DNA of 64,000 nt, from NCBI GenBank assembly GCA_032821775.1, contig JAVLRN010000002.1:4774001-4838000 (forward strand), written 5' to 3'. Source of the DNA: Sanguinoderma infundibulare. Lineage: Eukaryota; Basidiomycota; Agaricomycetes; Polyporales; Polyporaceae. Made by a program: the position numbers and the translations under genes. How positions within the stretch are numbered: the first letter of the stretch is position 1; each line of letters starts with the position of its first letter. Positions 1-11,733 of the stretch are shown one piece after another. The notes beneath the pieces were generated by a model that worked only from the letters and a program-made list of their open reading frames with translations, was not told the DNA's origin and ran no database searches.

Positions 1-1591
1 CATGGGACAAGCACAGTATTCGCAGAAAAGAGAGCACTTCTATGAGTCCAGAAAGAAAGCAGAAACCCCAGAGAAAGGTGTAGATGGAGCAGACGGATGA
101 GTTGGAGGCCGAGCACGCTGTCCACCGTGCGCTCAGCGTCGTCGACGGGCGCTCCAGCTCAATTGCCACGTCCTGCATCACGATCACGTGTAGCTCAGTA
201 CACTTCGCGTTCAGCACGCCGCCAACGCGTCTTCGCCTGCATTTCGTTCCAACTTTCAGATCTCGCAACTGGCACGCAGAGAACACTGTATATGCACAAG
301 TGCACGTGTGCTTTCCGATATCTCGAACACACCCACTTCGCAATGTCGCATAAACCCAATTTATCCTGTTTCCACATCTGAAGTACAGGCACAATCGTCA
401 TGTGGAACAGGACTATGTCCGGTTTAACGGAATGATTTCCCTTCATAACCAAGACCCCCAACACATTCTCCGATTCAAGATTCGGATCTGTAAAGGCGTA
501 CGTAAAGTAATCCAGCCATCCCTCGAAATCGGGTGTGCTCACCTTCGGTTTGTGACGCATATACAGATCGGCTGTTGACATAATGCCCTCTCGTTGATCA
601 TCCCCATGCTATTGGATCCGGTGAGTAGATTCTGAATGCATACGTAAACGCTCACCTGATTTCTCTATCACCAAAGTTCAACGGCCCTTGAGTGCGATGC
701 CACTTGATCAACCGGGAGTGGTGGCATCCGCATTTTGAGTCTTGATGTTGATGCTGGGAGCATGTGAACCGCCCCAGTGATCCTTTCATCAGGTCCTACA
801 CGAGCTACGCGTAGCAGGAAATGCAGAACATCCAATGGTGCTCACGCACCATTAATATTCTCGGCGGCAACACTGTGCCACATATCAGGCATGATAGGCT
901 TCTGTCGGTGGCGTTGGTGCTTGCTACGACCGAGCCCCTATCAACGTCTATGAACACTGCAACTGATGGACGAAGAAGCGTCAGCATGTAATTATGGACT
1001 ATGTAGAAACTGGACCGTTTGCATACATGCCTACAGCGGCTGGGAGGGGCCGGGTTAACCCCACGACATTGACATCGACAGACAAACTACTTAGTTCCGC
1101 CTCGTCCGCTAATAGGCTATGTAAAGCATCGCATACATACGGCTCGGTTTGCAGTAACATCCGAGCGGTCGCCGTTGAACATTATGAAGCCTGATGGTGG
1201 AACAGTGTTGAGAAAATCAGGGTGTCGGCTTGTTCTAGATTAGGAATTTGGTATTACACTAATATTAATGACAGCCTTGATCCCTTCAGGGTGTTCCGAA
1301 GAATTGCTAGTACACACCCATATTGCTCCAGAGTTTCCGCTCAGTCTGTTTGTCGCAAGTTTGTCGCCATCCGTTGCGAGGGGACCTGGGGGAGGATTGG
1401 GAGGATGAAACAGGAAAAACTGCGAATCATCATTTAGGCGGTGCAAGCGATAATAAGGGGTTGTCAACAAGTTGTTCCAAACTTATCGGAACAGAATCCT
1501 CACCGAAACTGCTCACCATCATCTTCGACGAGCTCGCTGTTGCCGACGGTCTGGACGGTCTCTACGTGGCTGGGCTTGCACGCTGTCGGCC
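1..1591. other. Left-edge region, no firm gene
   Basis: No gene here can be supported with confidence. The best candidate is a minus-strand reading frame with a normal ATG at 581 that stays open to 195 (128 codons). Its first ~83 residues look protein-like (aromatic-rich, mixed polarity) and the rest looks like read-through past a possible donor near 330. It could be one exon of a gene that runs off the left edge. I recognise no domain. The remainder to 1591 holds only short, unconvincing frames and the presumed promoter and 5' UTR of the next gene. Confidence 0.3.
195..581 (-). CDS. Possible hypothetical protein exon
   Basis: Open frame of 128 codons on the minus strand starting with ATG at 581. 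The N-terminal part (MSTADLYMRHKPKVSTPDFE...) has balanced composition and several aromatic residues, unlike the Arg/Ser-rich noise frames elsewhere. The C-terminal ~45 residues look like intron or UTR read-through; a GTG-type donor near 330 would end the exon. No domain or family is recognised, and no upstream exon was found. The gene may continue beyond base 1. Treat as a weak candidate only. Confidence 0.22.
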   Translation of the reverse strand: MSTADLYMRHKPKVSTPDFEGWLDYFTYAFTDPNLESENVLGVLVMKGNHSVKPDIVLFHMTIVPVLQMWKQDKLGLCDIAKWVCSRYRKAHVHLCIYSVLCVPVARSESWNEMQAKTRWRRAEREVY

Positions 1592-4500
1592 ATGGCTACC
1601 CAGTCGCCGTCGCCGTCCCCGTTTTCTCGGTTGTCTCGCTTCGCTTCTCCATTCAAAACCAACTCTTCATCTCCCGCGTCGGACCCCAACGTTGAAGACT
1701 GGTACATCCCCTACAACGGCCCGTTGGAACCCCCCAAGGACGAGCGCAACACCGACAGCTGGGGGCACCTCGTCAGTGGCTGGCTTATGGAGGAGGACGA
1801 CGGCGGACTTGCAAGGGCGTCGCCACGGCCGAGGACCACGTCGAACGCCTCGCGAATGACGGCGGAACGCAAGAACTCGCGCGTCCAGACGTCGTTCATC
1901 AAGCTCGACCACGCCGGCGGCGTCGGTGACGTCCCTGTCCCCGCGCGGCCGCGGCGGTCGCAGGAGGCCCCCGTCCAGCACCGTGCGAGCTTCGCCGCGA
2001 GCATCCTCTCCTTCGGCAAGCAGAAGTCGTCGTCCAGTTCCCGCCGACTCCAGCATTCGACCTCCGCAGGCACACTGGAGGAGAGGGGGGGAGAGAGCGG
2101 CGACGCACCGACCTCGTCGTACAAACAAGGCAGGGAGGACCGTCCATCATTCCTGCATTCCCAGCCTGAAGCCACCCCCGCGCCAGAATTCTCCGTTCGC
2201 CGCCATCCCTATGCCTACGCCGCGCCCACTGGTACCCCTTTCCCCGTCACACCTCCCAGCCCCGCTCTCACTTCGCCCCGAGCCAAAGCCTCAAAGTTCA
2301 GCGTGCAGCTCCTCGAACCCCTCGCGTGCAAGCCCAGCGCTCCGGCATACCTCCTTCCCGTGACCCGGCCGTCGAGACTGAGCCTGAAGGCGTCCATGTC
2401 CACCCCCAATCTCCGGACGGTGACGGGAACGGGCCCCCTGCCAAAGGGCAAGCAGCGTTGGTTTTCGGCGGAGACTTGGTGTGACGCGTTGATTCTTCCA
2501 CGGCCGAGGTTCGCGCTCAAGGTGGATGATGGCGAGGGCGGGAGCGGGCGAATCGTGAGTCCCCCTCCGACTCCGACGTGGGCACCGGGCATGGAACCTG
2601 GGGCGGGGAAGCCGGTGAAGCTGAAGAAGTCGCATTCGGCCATGCAGTTAAGTTCTCGTCCACCCCCTCCCTCCCCGCCCCGCCCGCCACGGATCGAAGA
2701 ACAGCCCCGCGCGGGGCCGTCAATCCTGCCCGAAGAACAATCGGCCCCGCCGCCACCGCCACCACCACCCGAGAAAGAAGACACGCACCTGAAGCCCAGC
2801 CGTCCGAAGAGCTTCGCACTCGATGACTTGGCACTTCCCAGCCCGGTGCCGTCTCTCGCAAAGTGAGCTTCCCTGCTTATATTGACTACCATCAGACGCG
2901 CGTGTTTCCCATGACAGCGCTGCGCGTGGAAGGAGCATGGTCGCTGACACGCTCATGATCTGCACCCGCAGGGTCCTCGAGGACGGTCGAAAGCTTGACG
3001 AGGACCGGAAAGCATGGCAGCACCAGGCCGCGAGGTCGCTGGATAAGCGTGCGCGATCGTACTCGCGCGCACGCTCAAAGTCGCTCGGGCAGCGCGCTGC
3101 GTCGCATGCGCGGAACCAGAGCATGGGAGAGGCGTTGACGGAGGCGACGCTGCTCGGGGGCCAGCGGCGGCGTCCAACTGTCCACGTGCGTGTCAAGGGA
3201 TCGCGGTCGGACGGGCACGCGACGTCCAGTGGCGGCGGGACGAACACGATCACCGGGACGGGGACGGGGACTGGGTTGGGGACGTTCACGTCGGCGTCGC
3301 ACGGACAGACAAAGTCGCGGTCGCAGCATGGTCACTCGAACTCGGCGGGCTCGATCAAGCTGGCACGCTCGGATGATTCGTTCATGTGGGCTCCTGGACA
3401 CGGCCGGAACCGCTCGTTCGGTAAGTCTGCATTGCATATGGTCCGCACGACTGCGACCACGGCTGCAGGGTTCTGCGGGTTCAATGGGTCGCCGAGCGAC
3501 GACGGGAAGGAGAGGAACTGTCCGCCATTGAACGACAAGGCTGCCGCCATGGAGGAGGCATTGCGCACGGACGGGACGAAGGTCATCCACCTTCGAGATC
3601 AGGTCGCCCGGGAGCGGAGACAGCTCGACGACGGCATGGTCATCGTCACGCCGCCGCCAGACACGGGGGACACACAAACGTCTGGCTTCTCCGCGCACCT
3701 CGGCCCAGGCGGCGCGGCGGGCCTCTCGCCAACGCCTTCAGCTTCAGCTGTCTCGACGTCTGCAGAGGGCGTCGGGATCGCAATCTCGTCGCCGCTGTCT
3801 ACGCCACAGTCACATGAGGATGTCTTCGCGAAGGAGCCTATCCGCATTCCTGCACATCCATATGCTCAAGGGAGCGCTTCGCATCCCTACTACCAGCGTA
3901 CGGCTGGCAGGGCGCGCATCCAAACGGACGTACGGGCGGCTCAGAACGAAGGCTCATTGCCGAGCCCAAGCGGTTCCGCGAGCAGGGATAGCATCACAAG
4001 GCACCGCCAGCCCGTGAAGCACCCATACTCGCCGTACACGCAGGTTCAGCATCCGTTCGCCGCCATCACGGGTACGAGTAACGATGCTCGTCCTGGCCCC
4101 AGCAAGCAGGCCGCAACCGCTGGGAAACAACAATCGAGCAAGCACTTGGACGCCCGACCTTCGCCGCTGTCGAGCATGTACGCCGAGCTCAGCCCCGGGA
4201 CCATCCGTGAAATCCTTCCCGAGGAGATCCAGTACTCGCCTTTCATTCCCACTCCCCCCGTCCGCGTCGCCGAGTTCCCAACGGCTCCTGCGGCCCTCGC
4301 CACGCATCCGTATGGGCCAACAACGAATCGCGTAAGTGAATGGGGCTTTGCTGACGCTCTCAACTATACAATGGTGCGAAGAAGCAGCGAGGATAGTGGG
4401 GTGGGGACTAGCGAAGCACACGAGGTGCCTCCCGTGCCAGTCGCGCCGGAACGCCAGGAACGCCTAGAGCACCCGACGCCCAGACGCATCCTCGACGACT

Positions 4501-5723
4501 GGGATAGTCCCATCGTTCTCAGTCCTGCGGAAGAGGACTTCGAGGTGGACGGCCTAAGTCCACATTCACGTTCGGGCTCCGGCACTCGCCCGCGGATTCG
4601 CGAGCGTCTGGGTGTGTCCTCGCACTCCAACCATACGCTCGCCTCGTCCGGGATAGAACACCCGCCGGCGTTCCGCAAGGAGCTTTCTGCGGGCGAGCAG
4701 AGCTTCAACTCTACGCGTTCGTCTCCAGGGTTCACTTCAACGCAGTCCTCCCCGCCTCTGTCTCCACACCTCTTCCAGAACGGCGACCTCCAGGAGTTCC
4801 AGGATCTGTTCTACAAGCCCGAGAACAGGACGCCGCCCGACGAGCGTCTGCCGATCTCGCGCAACCAGAGCGGGAGCATCCCGATCGAGCTGAACGAACG
4901 CAGCACGCGCAGCGTGAGCGGCCTCACGACGCTCGCGCGCCAGCTCAGCGACGACCTCGGAGAGTTCCAATACAACGAGGAGATTGACCGTATCGAGCCG
5001 ATGTGGGGGACGCGGCATGAGGGTCTGGCTGGCGACCGTCTGGAGGATCTGGGGCCTGATTCTCACGAGGTACTATCGCAGTCGTCTTCGCCTTCGGAAT
5101 ACCGAGATGAAGACACACAGTCGCCCTTGCGCCTGCCTATCGATGATGATCTGGTCCTTTCGCAACCTGTCGACGTCGTTCCTGCAGATGTCGAGTCGTC
5201 GCGCGCTTCCTCCATGTTAGAGATGCCGCTTGACGATAACTTCGTTGGTGAGTGATGGTTCGACAACCGCTGTCAACAATCACTGATCACCAGTTTTGAA
5301 GACGTGCGCGTCGGCGAGATTGAAGCGGTTTCGACACCCTCCGTTTTCGCGCAGCCTGAACGGTTCTCAACCCACGTCATCCAGATGGTGGACTACGGCA
5401 ATACGCAGCTCAGCCCGGCCGACACCCATCCGCGGGAGCGCGTCGTGTCCGGACAGTCTAGCCTCGCCGTCCCTCCCCTCTCTTCGGACGCGACACGCTC
5501 GAGCTTTATGACGACCACCTCGGGCATGTCGCGCCTCTCCGACTTCCCATCGCCACCCTCGCTCATCACAGCCGGCCACCTGTCCATACTCAACGCTTAC
5601 TACGGGGACGGCTCGCGCAACTCGCGCATTGAGGAGCAGGATTCCTCCGGACATGTGCTAGTGCGGGAACCCAGCCACTCGACGTTCGGCAGCGGGCGCC
5701 AGCAGATGGGCGAGGCGCTATAG
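1592..5723 (+). CDS. Large disordered Ser/Pro-rich protein with repeated HPY motifs
   Basis: Three exons: 1592-2862, 2918-5251 and 5294-5723 (1344 aa). The first intron (55 bp) is phase 2 on both sides; the second (42 bp) needs donor GTGATG at 5252, because the stronger-looking GTGAGT at 5248 would break the frame. The start is the ATG at 1592, in good context (GGCCATGGC); the frame extends upstream without a better ATG. The protein is almost wholly low-complexity: Ser clusters, a poly-Pro run near residues 400-410, and basic Arg/Ser stretches in exon 2. The short motif HPY recurs five times, plus one HPF, in separate places (around 2200, 3855, 3882, 4018, 4046 and 4307), usually preceded by a basic or small residue and followed by A/S/Y/G. 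There is no signal peptide, TM segment or catalytic domain. Composition suggests a regulated cytoplasmic or nuclear scaffold, phosphorylated on many Ser/Thr. This is inference; the family is not recognised. Confidence 0.75.
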
Positions 5724-6709
5724 TATCACGTCTTTAAATGTTAATGCTAGCTTCGGATGTCGGACGAGTGCCCCTCTATTTGCTTTCGCCTCTGCTGATA
5801 ATACTTGCGCTTTATGCTCGAACGACTCGGCATTATGTTATTCACCCCCTCCCCTCCTCCCCAATCCCTCCCTGCTGCCACCGCCAAACCCACTGTTGCT
5901 TTGAACGTCGGTCTCCCTGCTGGATGTTTACACTTATATCTATGCTTTCTCTCTCGCTACCAAACCTTTAGAATCTGACTCGTTTCTTCCACGGGTTTGG
6001 TCCATACACTCCATCGTCACGTACGTCTCGGCTGCATCATGTTTTTATTAGTTCATTTTATTGTGCATGCTTCTTAGAATCAGATGATGTCCGATGTTCA
6101 GTGCACGTCCGACCTCAATATTTCCCCCCACGGCGTGCACGTCGCTACTCCGTGTTGAATGTGCATGTCTGAAAAACGTGAGTGCCTGCTTCGGAGTACA
6201 TACTTGTGCCGCTCTGATGGAATTGACAGGATGGGAAACAAGTGGACCAACACGGTTGTGAAGTTGAAGTGAACGGCCCTAGGCTAATCGATCCGCGATT
6301 GACATGAGTTGGCCAGTAGTAGTGCGTGTTCTAGGCGAATCTCGTTCAGCAGCTTCAGAAAGACTGACGATTTCAATCCTCCTATCCACCCATTCCCAGA
6401 AACAAAAAACCAAGTTCACGGTATCACTGCATGCGGTGTAAGTATGCGCCGGCGTACCGGGATGGTTCTCTCACGTCTGAATAGAAACATCTCTGGAGGG
6501 AATCGCCCTCGGTGGTGTACGATTGGGCGGGATGAAGTGCTCGTGCTCTATGCTTCCATGTAAACGGTGACCTGCGAAGCTTGAGATGCCAATCGCCGTG
6601 GGTACTTGTCGGAGCCTGCGAGATGGTCGAGTCCCCTGCCTCTTCATCGACCATCCTCGACGCCCACAACGCCTTTCCCTGTCTACATCACTAACGCCTA
6701 GCCCCCACC
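5724..6709. other. Intergenic / UTRs
   Basis: Roughly 1 kb between two same-strand genes. It has a pyrimidine-rich stretch (5840-5960) and AT-richer DNA around 6030-6070, consistent with a 3' UTR and polyadenylation zone, then the promoter and 5' UTR of the gene starting at 6710. No open frame here resembles a protein. Confidence 0.5.
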
Positions 6710-8899
6710 ATGAATCCAAACATGGTCGACTTGAATCAAGTGCAGAACCTCTTCAACTCGATGATGGGGAATCTACAACAGCCCCAGGCTCAGATGGCCG
6801 CTAACGTTCCCCAGATACAGCTCCAGCCACAGCACTTCGGCCTTCCCCTGTACTTGCCGCAAGCCGTCGTCAACCCCTGGTTGCAGCAGCCACAGCACCC
6901 GACGATGGGTCCGATGCCGCCACAGCAACAACATTGGTTCCAGACGCTGGTGGCCGCCGTGTCGGAGGAGGTACGACGGAAGGAGGACAAGAAGGGCGAG
7001 CCGGCAGACTTACCGGCTGGCAACGCTGATGAGAAGAAGGCGGCCCCCGCAGATTTGTCTGCAGAGGACCAGAAGACTCTGATCGATGCCCTCAAGCAAG
7101 GCAAGGAGGATAGTTTGACGATGCAGCAAGTATTTGACGGGCTTTCCAAGGTGCGCTGGCAATGAGTACGGTTTTGAGGACAATATACATGGTGACCATG
7201 TGCCCACAGAAGAACAATCATACGAAGACCGGTGCGTGCTGTGTTTAGGACCTTGCTGGTATGAGCTGATTGGCAGAGACAGACGCTTTTCTGAGATTTT
7301 TCGTCGCAAAGTACGAAGAACTATGTCCCAAAATCATCCCCAACGCCAGCTCTTCCCGTGCGCCGTCCGGTGGAAATGGTAGCACGGTCAGCGCGTCTGG
7401 CAGCGACGGCCCTGTATTCTGCAGTCAAGTAGCGTCAGTTGGGCGTGTGGTGTCCGATAATCACACGTTGCCGACGGTCACGTATATGCACGAACGACCA
7501 CACGCTCGGTAGGACACCTCCTAATGAGCGTGCCTTACGCTGATTCCGCGATATTATAGGGCACAGAAGAAACTTCCTGCAATTCGCAAGACCACCACGC
7601 AACCGAACTCGGTCTCCGCTCTGCCAACAGCACTTCCCCCGCACTTGGATCCATCGATCACCAAGGATTCGTCAGCCAACAAGGTCCCATCGGCCAACTG
7701 TAGACCGACGCTCTACTCCGCTAATCGGTCCAAGAGGGGAGAGTCTTTGCCAATTATCCACGACGAGACCCTAATCCCTCCTTCGGATGATGCTGAGAAA
7801 CCTGTACCACCGCGGTGGAACTCTGAAGCTGTCAGTAATGAGCCGAAAGGCAAGCTCACGAGTGGAGAGAAAATCTTCTTGATCCACTGGCTGCGTTGGC
7901 GTCTGCGAGAGGGCGCGCTCCCAGAGAAGGACGCCCTCTTCAATGAGCTCGAAGCCGAGGCACATTACTTTACATTTGCTCATGTTCGAGCCTCGTGAGC
8001 TGACCGGTATTTTCATTCCCCTCCGCAGCTCCCGCATCGCACCGCGGAGGTGTGGAAAAAGCACTGGGCCGACCACTGCGAGGTTCCCGACGGACTCTAC
8101 ATCGCGGCGCGGAAGCGCGTCGAGGGCGACTCGCTCATGCCTCCGGTAGACGCCGAGTCCAAATCCGAGTCCGAGGGTAGAGATGACGATCGCGGAACGG
8201 ACTACCATCCCAAGCCTGCTCGTCAGCCCATCCAGCCGCAGTCCATTGTTCATACAGCGGACAGCAAAGCGGCTCCGGCCCGGCGCCCTCAGGGCGGGCT
8301 ACCCGTGATGGAGGCCGACCTCCGAGCGATGGCGCTCTACAAGTTTAACATGGGCAAGGCCTGGGACCAAAATGGCCACAAGCGGACGCGCTGGCGCGAG
8401 TTCGCGGAGCGTCCAGAGGTTAGCATCGTGTCGCGTGTGCGAACGTTGTAGAACTTGAGCTCGTCTGACTGATTTCGTCCTCAGAATCATAAGCGATCGC
8501 TGGACGCCTGGACCGCCATCTCGCAAAGCCGCCAGCATGCTGTCGGTGTGTGGATCCACAATTGATCACTGGAACCAGAATGAATGCTGACCCAGTCGTG
8601 ACCACTCGTAAAAAGCGATCGATCGCTACGTGAAAGAGTATGAGCTGAAGGCTGAGGCTGGCAAGAAGACGTCGGAGACCGGCCGTCCCGTTCCCGCTCA
8701 GCAGGATAAACGTGGCTCCTCCGGAGCTGCGAAGCAACAGGGCGACGTGAAGACAGCGCAGAAGCGCACTGCGGACTCGGAGAACGCGGGCGATGACAGC
8801 GGTGGACAGGAACATCTGCCGTCGAAGCGACACAAAGCGAGGGTGGACAGCGTGAAGCCGAAGGAGATCATCGACCTGACCGTCGAGATGGAAGAGTAG
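6710..8899 (+). CDS. Multi-exon protein with Myb/SANT-like segments, probable DNA-binding
   Basis: Seven exons: 6710-7150, 7210-7231 (22 nt), 7277-7508, 7560-7959, 8029-8418, 8485-8545 and 8616-8899; about 609 aa, with phases agreeing at every junction. ATG 6710 is in good context (CACCATGA). The N-terminus is Gln/Pro/Met-rich (residues 1-75), typical of activation-type regions. Three separated Trp-containing helical segments follow: one before ETDAFLRFFVAKYEEL, one at GEKIFLIHWLRWRLREGALP, continuing to PHRTAEVWKKHWADH, and one at WREFAERPENHKRSLDAW. Their aromatic spacing resembles Myb/SANT or Rap1-Myb-like helices. The tail is Lys-rich and ends in an acidic patch with EIIDLTVEMEE, which resembles a SUMO-interacting motif. 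A nuclear transcription or chromatin role is inferred. The intron before 8029 lacks a normal donor at the best protein junction (GC at 7960); GT at 7984 is the alternative and adds 8 residues. Confidence 0.7.
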
Positions 8900-9506
8900 G
8901 CAGCGTCTGGTCTCCGATTCTTGGATTTGAAAACGGTGGCCCTCACAAGCCGCCGATCCTAAAGTTGCAGTTCGTATCAATTCCCTCCGTACCACACTGC
9001 GGACGAGACCATAGACAGACCGAATAAAACGCGAACGGATCGAGAGGGATGGCGTGGGGTTCAGGCGGTCGTTGCATCGAGATTAGGTTTCTCTGATTTC
9101 CGATTTTCTTATATTTCGCTCCCGGTTCCGGTTCAGGGCTCTCGGTCTCCCACATGTTTTCCTCCCTCTTTCCTTCGAGAACATGATGTTCTGGTTAGTG
9201 CGCATACGACTGGGAGACGGTAGGCAACCAGACTCAGCCGACATGCCCGCCCGCTGCTTCTTTGTGGCACTTGTGTGTAGAACAGGCTAAATTCGCACTT
9301 CGCATCTGGACTTCTAAACGCTCGTGCGGTATGGAGTCTTGACCAACTTGGCAACAGTGCCTTTCGCTAATTTATCGTCGTAAGTCTGCGAGAGAACGAG
9401 TGGACTTACAAGGCCCGGGGGAACGCACGTGCACTGGGCACATAAAGTTACGGCCCGTATCGATGTCCTTCGTGCGACGCGTCCAGAATCTTGATTCCGG
9501 ACCACC
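8900..9506. other. Intergenic
   Basis: About 600 bp between two + strand genes. It holds the 3' UTR of the upstream gene and the promoter of the HET gene at 9507. A 107-codon minus-strand frame (9314-9637) overlaps the start of the HET gene and has biased composition, so I do not call it. Confidence 0.5.
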
Positions 9507-11733
9507 ATGAGCACTACCCCAGAACCCGCCCCACAACCCGACCCGCACGTATCAGATGATAGCAGGTTATTAACCGCATTTCGCGTTGAGGTCGCTCGGA
9601 AGAGCTGATGTTTCGCCAGTGGCAGGCCCTCGTACATATGCAGAGCATGCTAGAAAAGCGTCATTACGAATCAACTTGAGCTCCTTGGACCTCCCATCGA
9701 GAACGAACCGCTGGAATCATCCTCTGGCGGATATGCATACAGGATGCTTAAGGAAGAGATCAAGGGCAATGCCGAGCGGGGGTGTCGCTGGTGCGATCTT
9801 GTGCTTCAGTGGGGTTCCTCTGACATGCGTACGATGGATTCAACATCGCGTGTGCCGCCGTCCGAGTCGGAGAACATCGTGGAGATCAGGGTCGGCGGCG
9901 ACTCTGCTGGAAGGCAGTACGTCAGTTTCACTGTAAACGATCAGCTCTGCTGGTTCGGGTACGCGTACACAACTAAAGGTACGCCTCTTCGTTTCAACGC
10001 TGGCAGGGATATTCACCGTATGGTTGTAATGGTCAGACGATCCTGCAGCTACGCACATCCCCGGGCGGAACCTCTTCTGCGAGGTGGGATCGGAGCGCGC
10101 CCTTTCGCTCGCAAAGGACCTTTTGCACGACTGCGAACTGAATCACAGCGACTGTCCCCCGCTCTCGGAACCCTACTCGCATCTCCCTACGCGTGTCATT
10201 GACTGCAGTGACCCCACGCGTCCAAGGCTCTTCATCTCTAACGGAACGCGCGCACGCTACATCGCCCTCAGCTACGTATGGGGCGAGAAGCAAGACGGGC
10301 ACAAGACCACAACGAAGAACATCGATTCCTACACGGGCTCCATTGAGATTAAAAGCCTCCCTCTAACAATCGTAAACGCCATTCAAATAACGCACAGTCT
10401 GGGTATCCAATTTCTCTGGATCGATTCGCTGTGCATCATCCAAGACTTAGACAGCGATCAGGTCGACGAGATGGCGCGCATGCGTTACGTCTATTCCGAC
10501 GCGTACATGACAATCATCGCCGCCAGCGCGAATCGCGTTAGCGAAGGCTTCCTCCAGCCACGCGTCGACGAGCTCGGTGCGGCCGCCGTCCAGTTTCCTT
10601 TCATCCTTCCCGACACGGCCTCGACTGCATCAGGGTCGATTTTCCTCTCCTCTTGGCTCATGACGACGCCCAAATACGAGCCCACGCGAGAATCAGTGAA
10701 TGCACGCGGCTGGTGCATGCAGGAGCATTTCCTCTCCCCGCGCAAGCTCATCTTTGCCAGGCACACGCTCCAATACTCCTGCCTTCGTGGCACGCGCAAC
10801 ATCGGAGGCGCGGACAATCCGCATTGGATCTCCTCCGAGCGCGAGCCTCCTCCCATCCGGGACCTTCCCAAACTATCCCCTTCGTCTTCGCCCGCGGGCG
10901 GCACGGACAGGCGGGAGCAAGTCGAGGCAGTCCGCAAGGCGTGGAAAGCGATCATCGGGAACTACTGCAAGCGCGCCGTGTCTCACCCGAGCGACAAGCT
11001 CGTCGCGGTGTCTTCGCTCGCGGAAAAGTTCTCGGACGTCGTCCAATCGCCCTACCTCGCCGGGCTCTGGGCACGCACGCTCCTTCCAGACCTATTGTGG
11101 TCGAAGGACCACGCAGCACACTTCGCTCCGCGCCCGCAGGCGTACCGCGCGCCGTCGTGGTCGTGGGCCGCCGTCGACGGCGCGGTCAACACCGGGAACG
11201 CGTACTTTCTCAGCGAGGACCAGACGGTCATCGCCGAGATCGTTCGTTGCGGGACGGTGCTGAAGAACCCGGAGCTCCCGTTTGGTGAAGTCACCAGCGC
11301 GACCCTCGTCCTTCGCGCACGCGTCGTCGTGGATTGTGTGGTACTGGCGCATTGGGCGGTGTACCGTCCGAGGGACCTTGGACACGCGGCCGTGCCTGAA
11401 CCTGAGGACACCACAGAGGGCCCGAGGTCCCTCGTCGATAAGCGACGGATGCATGAGATCGGGTTGTGTCGACTGGACAGCGACGACGACGGAATTATGA
11501 GCGGAGTGAAGTGCGTCTGTGTCATCCCCGTGTACTCTCGCTGGGAGTACACACCGGGCTTGGATGCGGCGGAGCGTGTTGTGCAAGGCCTCGTCGTAGA
11601 GCGTCTGGACAGCGCGTGCTCCCAGGTGGAAGGAGGAGTGACGAAGTACCGGCGGATCGGATTCTTCGAGGGTAAGGGCGACGTGGATGAGTGGCTGGAG
11701 AAGACTCCGGAGATCGAAATAACCATTGTATGA
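9507..11733 (+). pseudogene. HET-domain protein with in-frame TAG near the N-terminus
   Basis: Exons 9507-9565, 9620-9978 and 10037-11733 (705 codons). Both introns (54 and 58 bp) have good signals and matching phase. The HET domain shows its usual blocks: YIALSYVWGE (about residues 214-223), LWIDSLCIIQD (266-276), YSDAYMTIIAA, and RGWCMQE (363-369). A GCRWC motif at 74-78 matches SGCNWC in the second HET gene of this window. In the frame that joins exon 1 to the HET domain, codon 31 is TAG (9651-9653), directly after an ICRAC motif. The second gene has CDDCW there, so TGG to TAG is the likely change. Either the gene is a pseudogene, or the TAG is used as a splice acceptor (donor GTATCA at 9549, skipping the Cys motif), or it is a sequence error. 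HET-domain proteins typically trigger vegetative incompatibility or cell death in fungi; the partner here is unknown. Confidence 0.75.
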
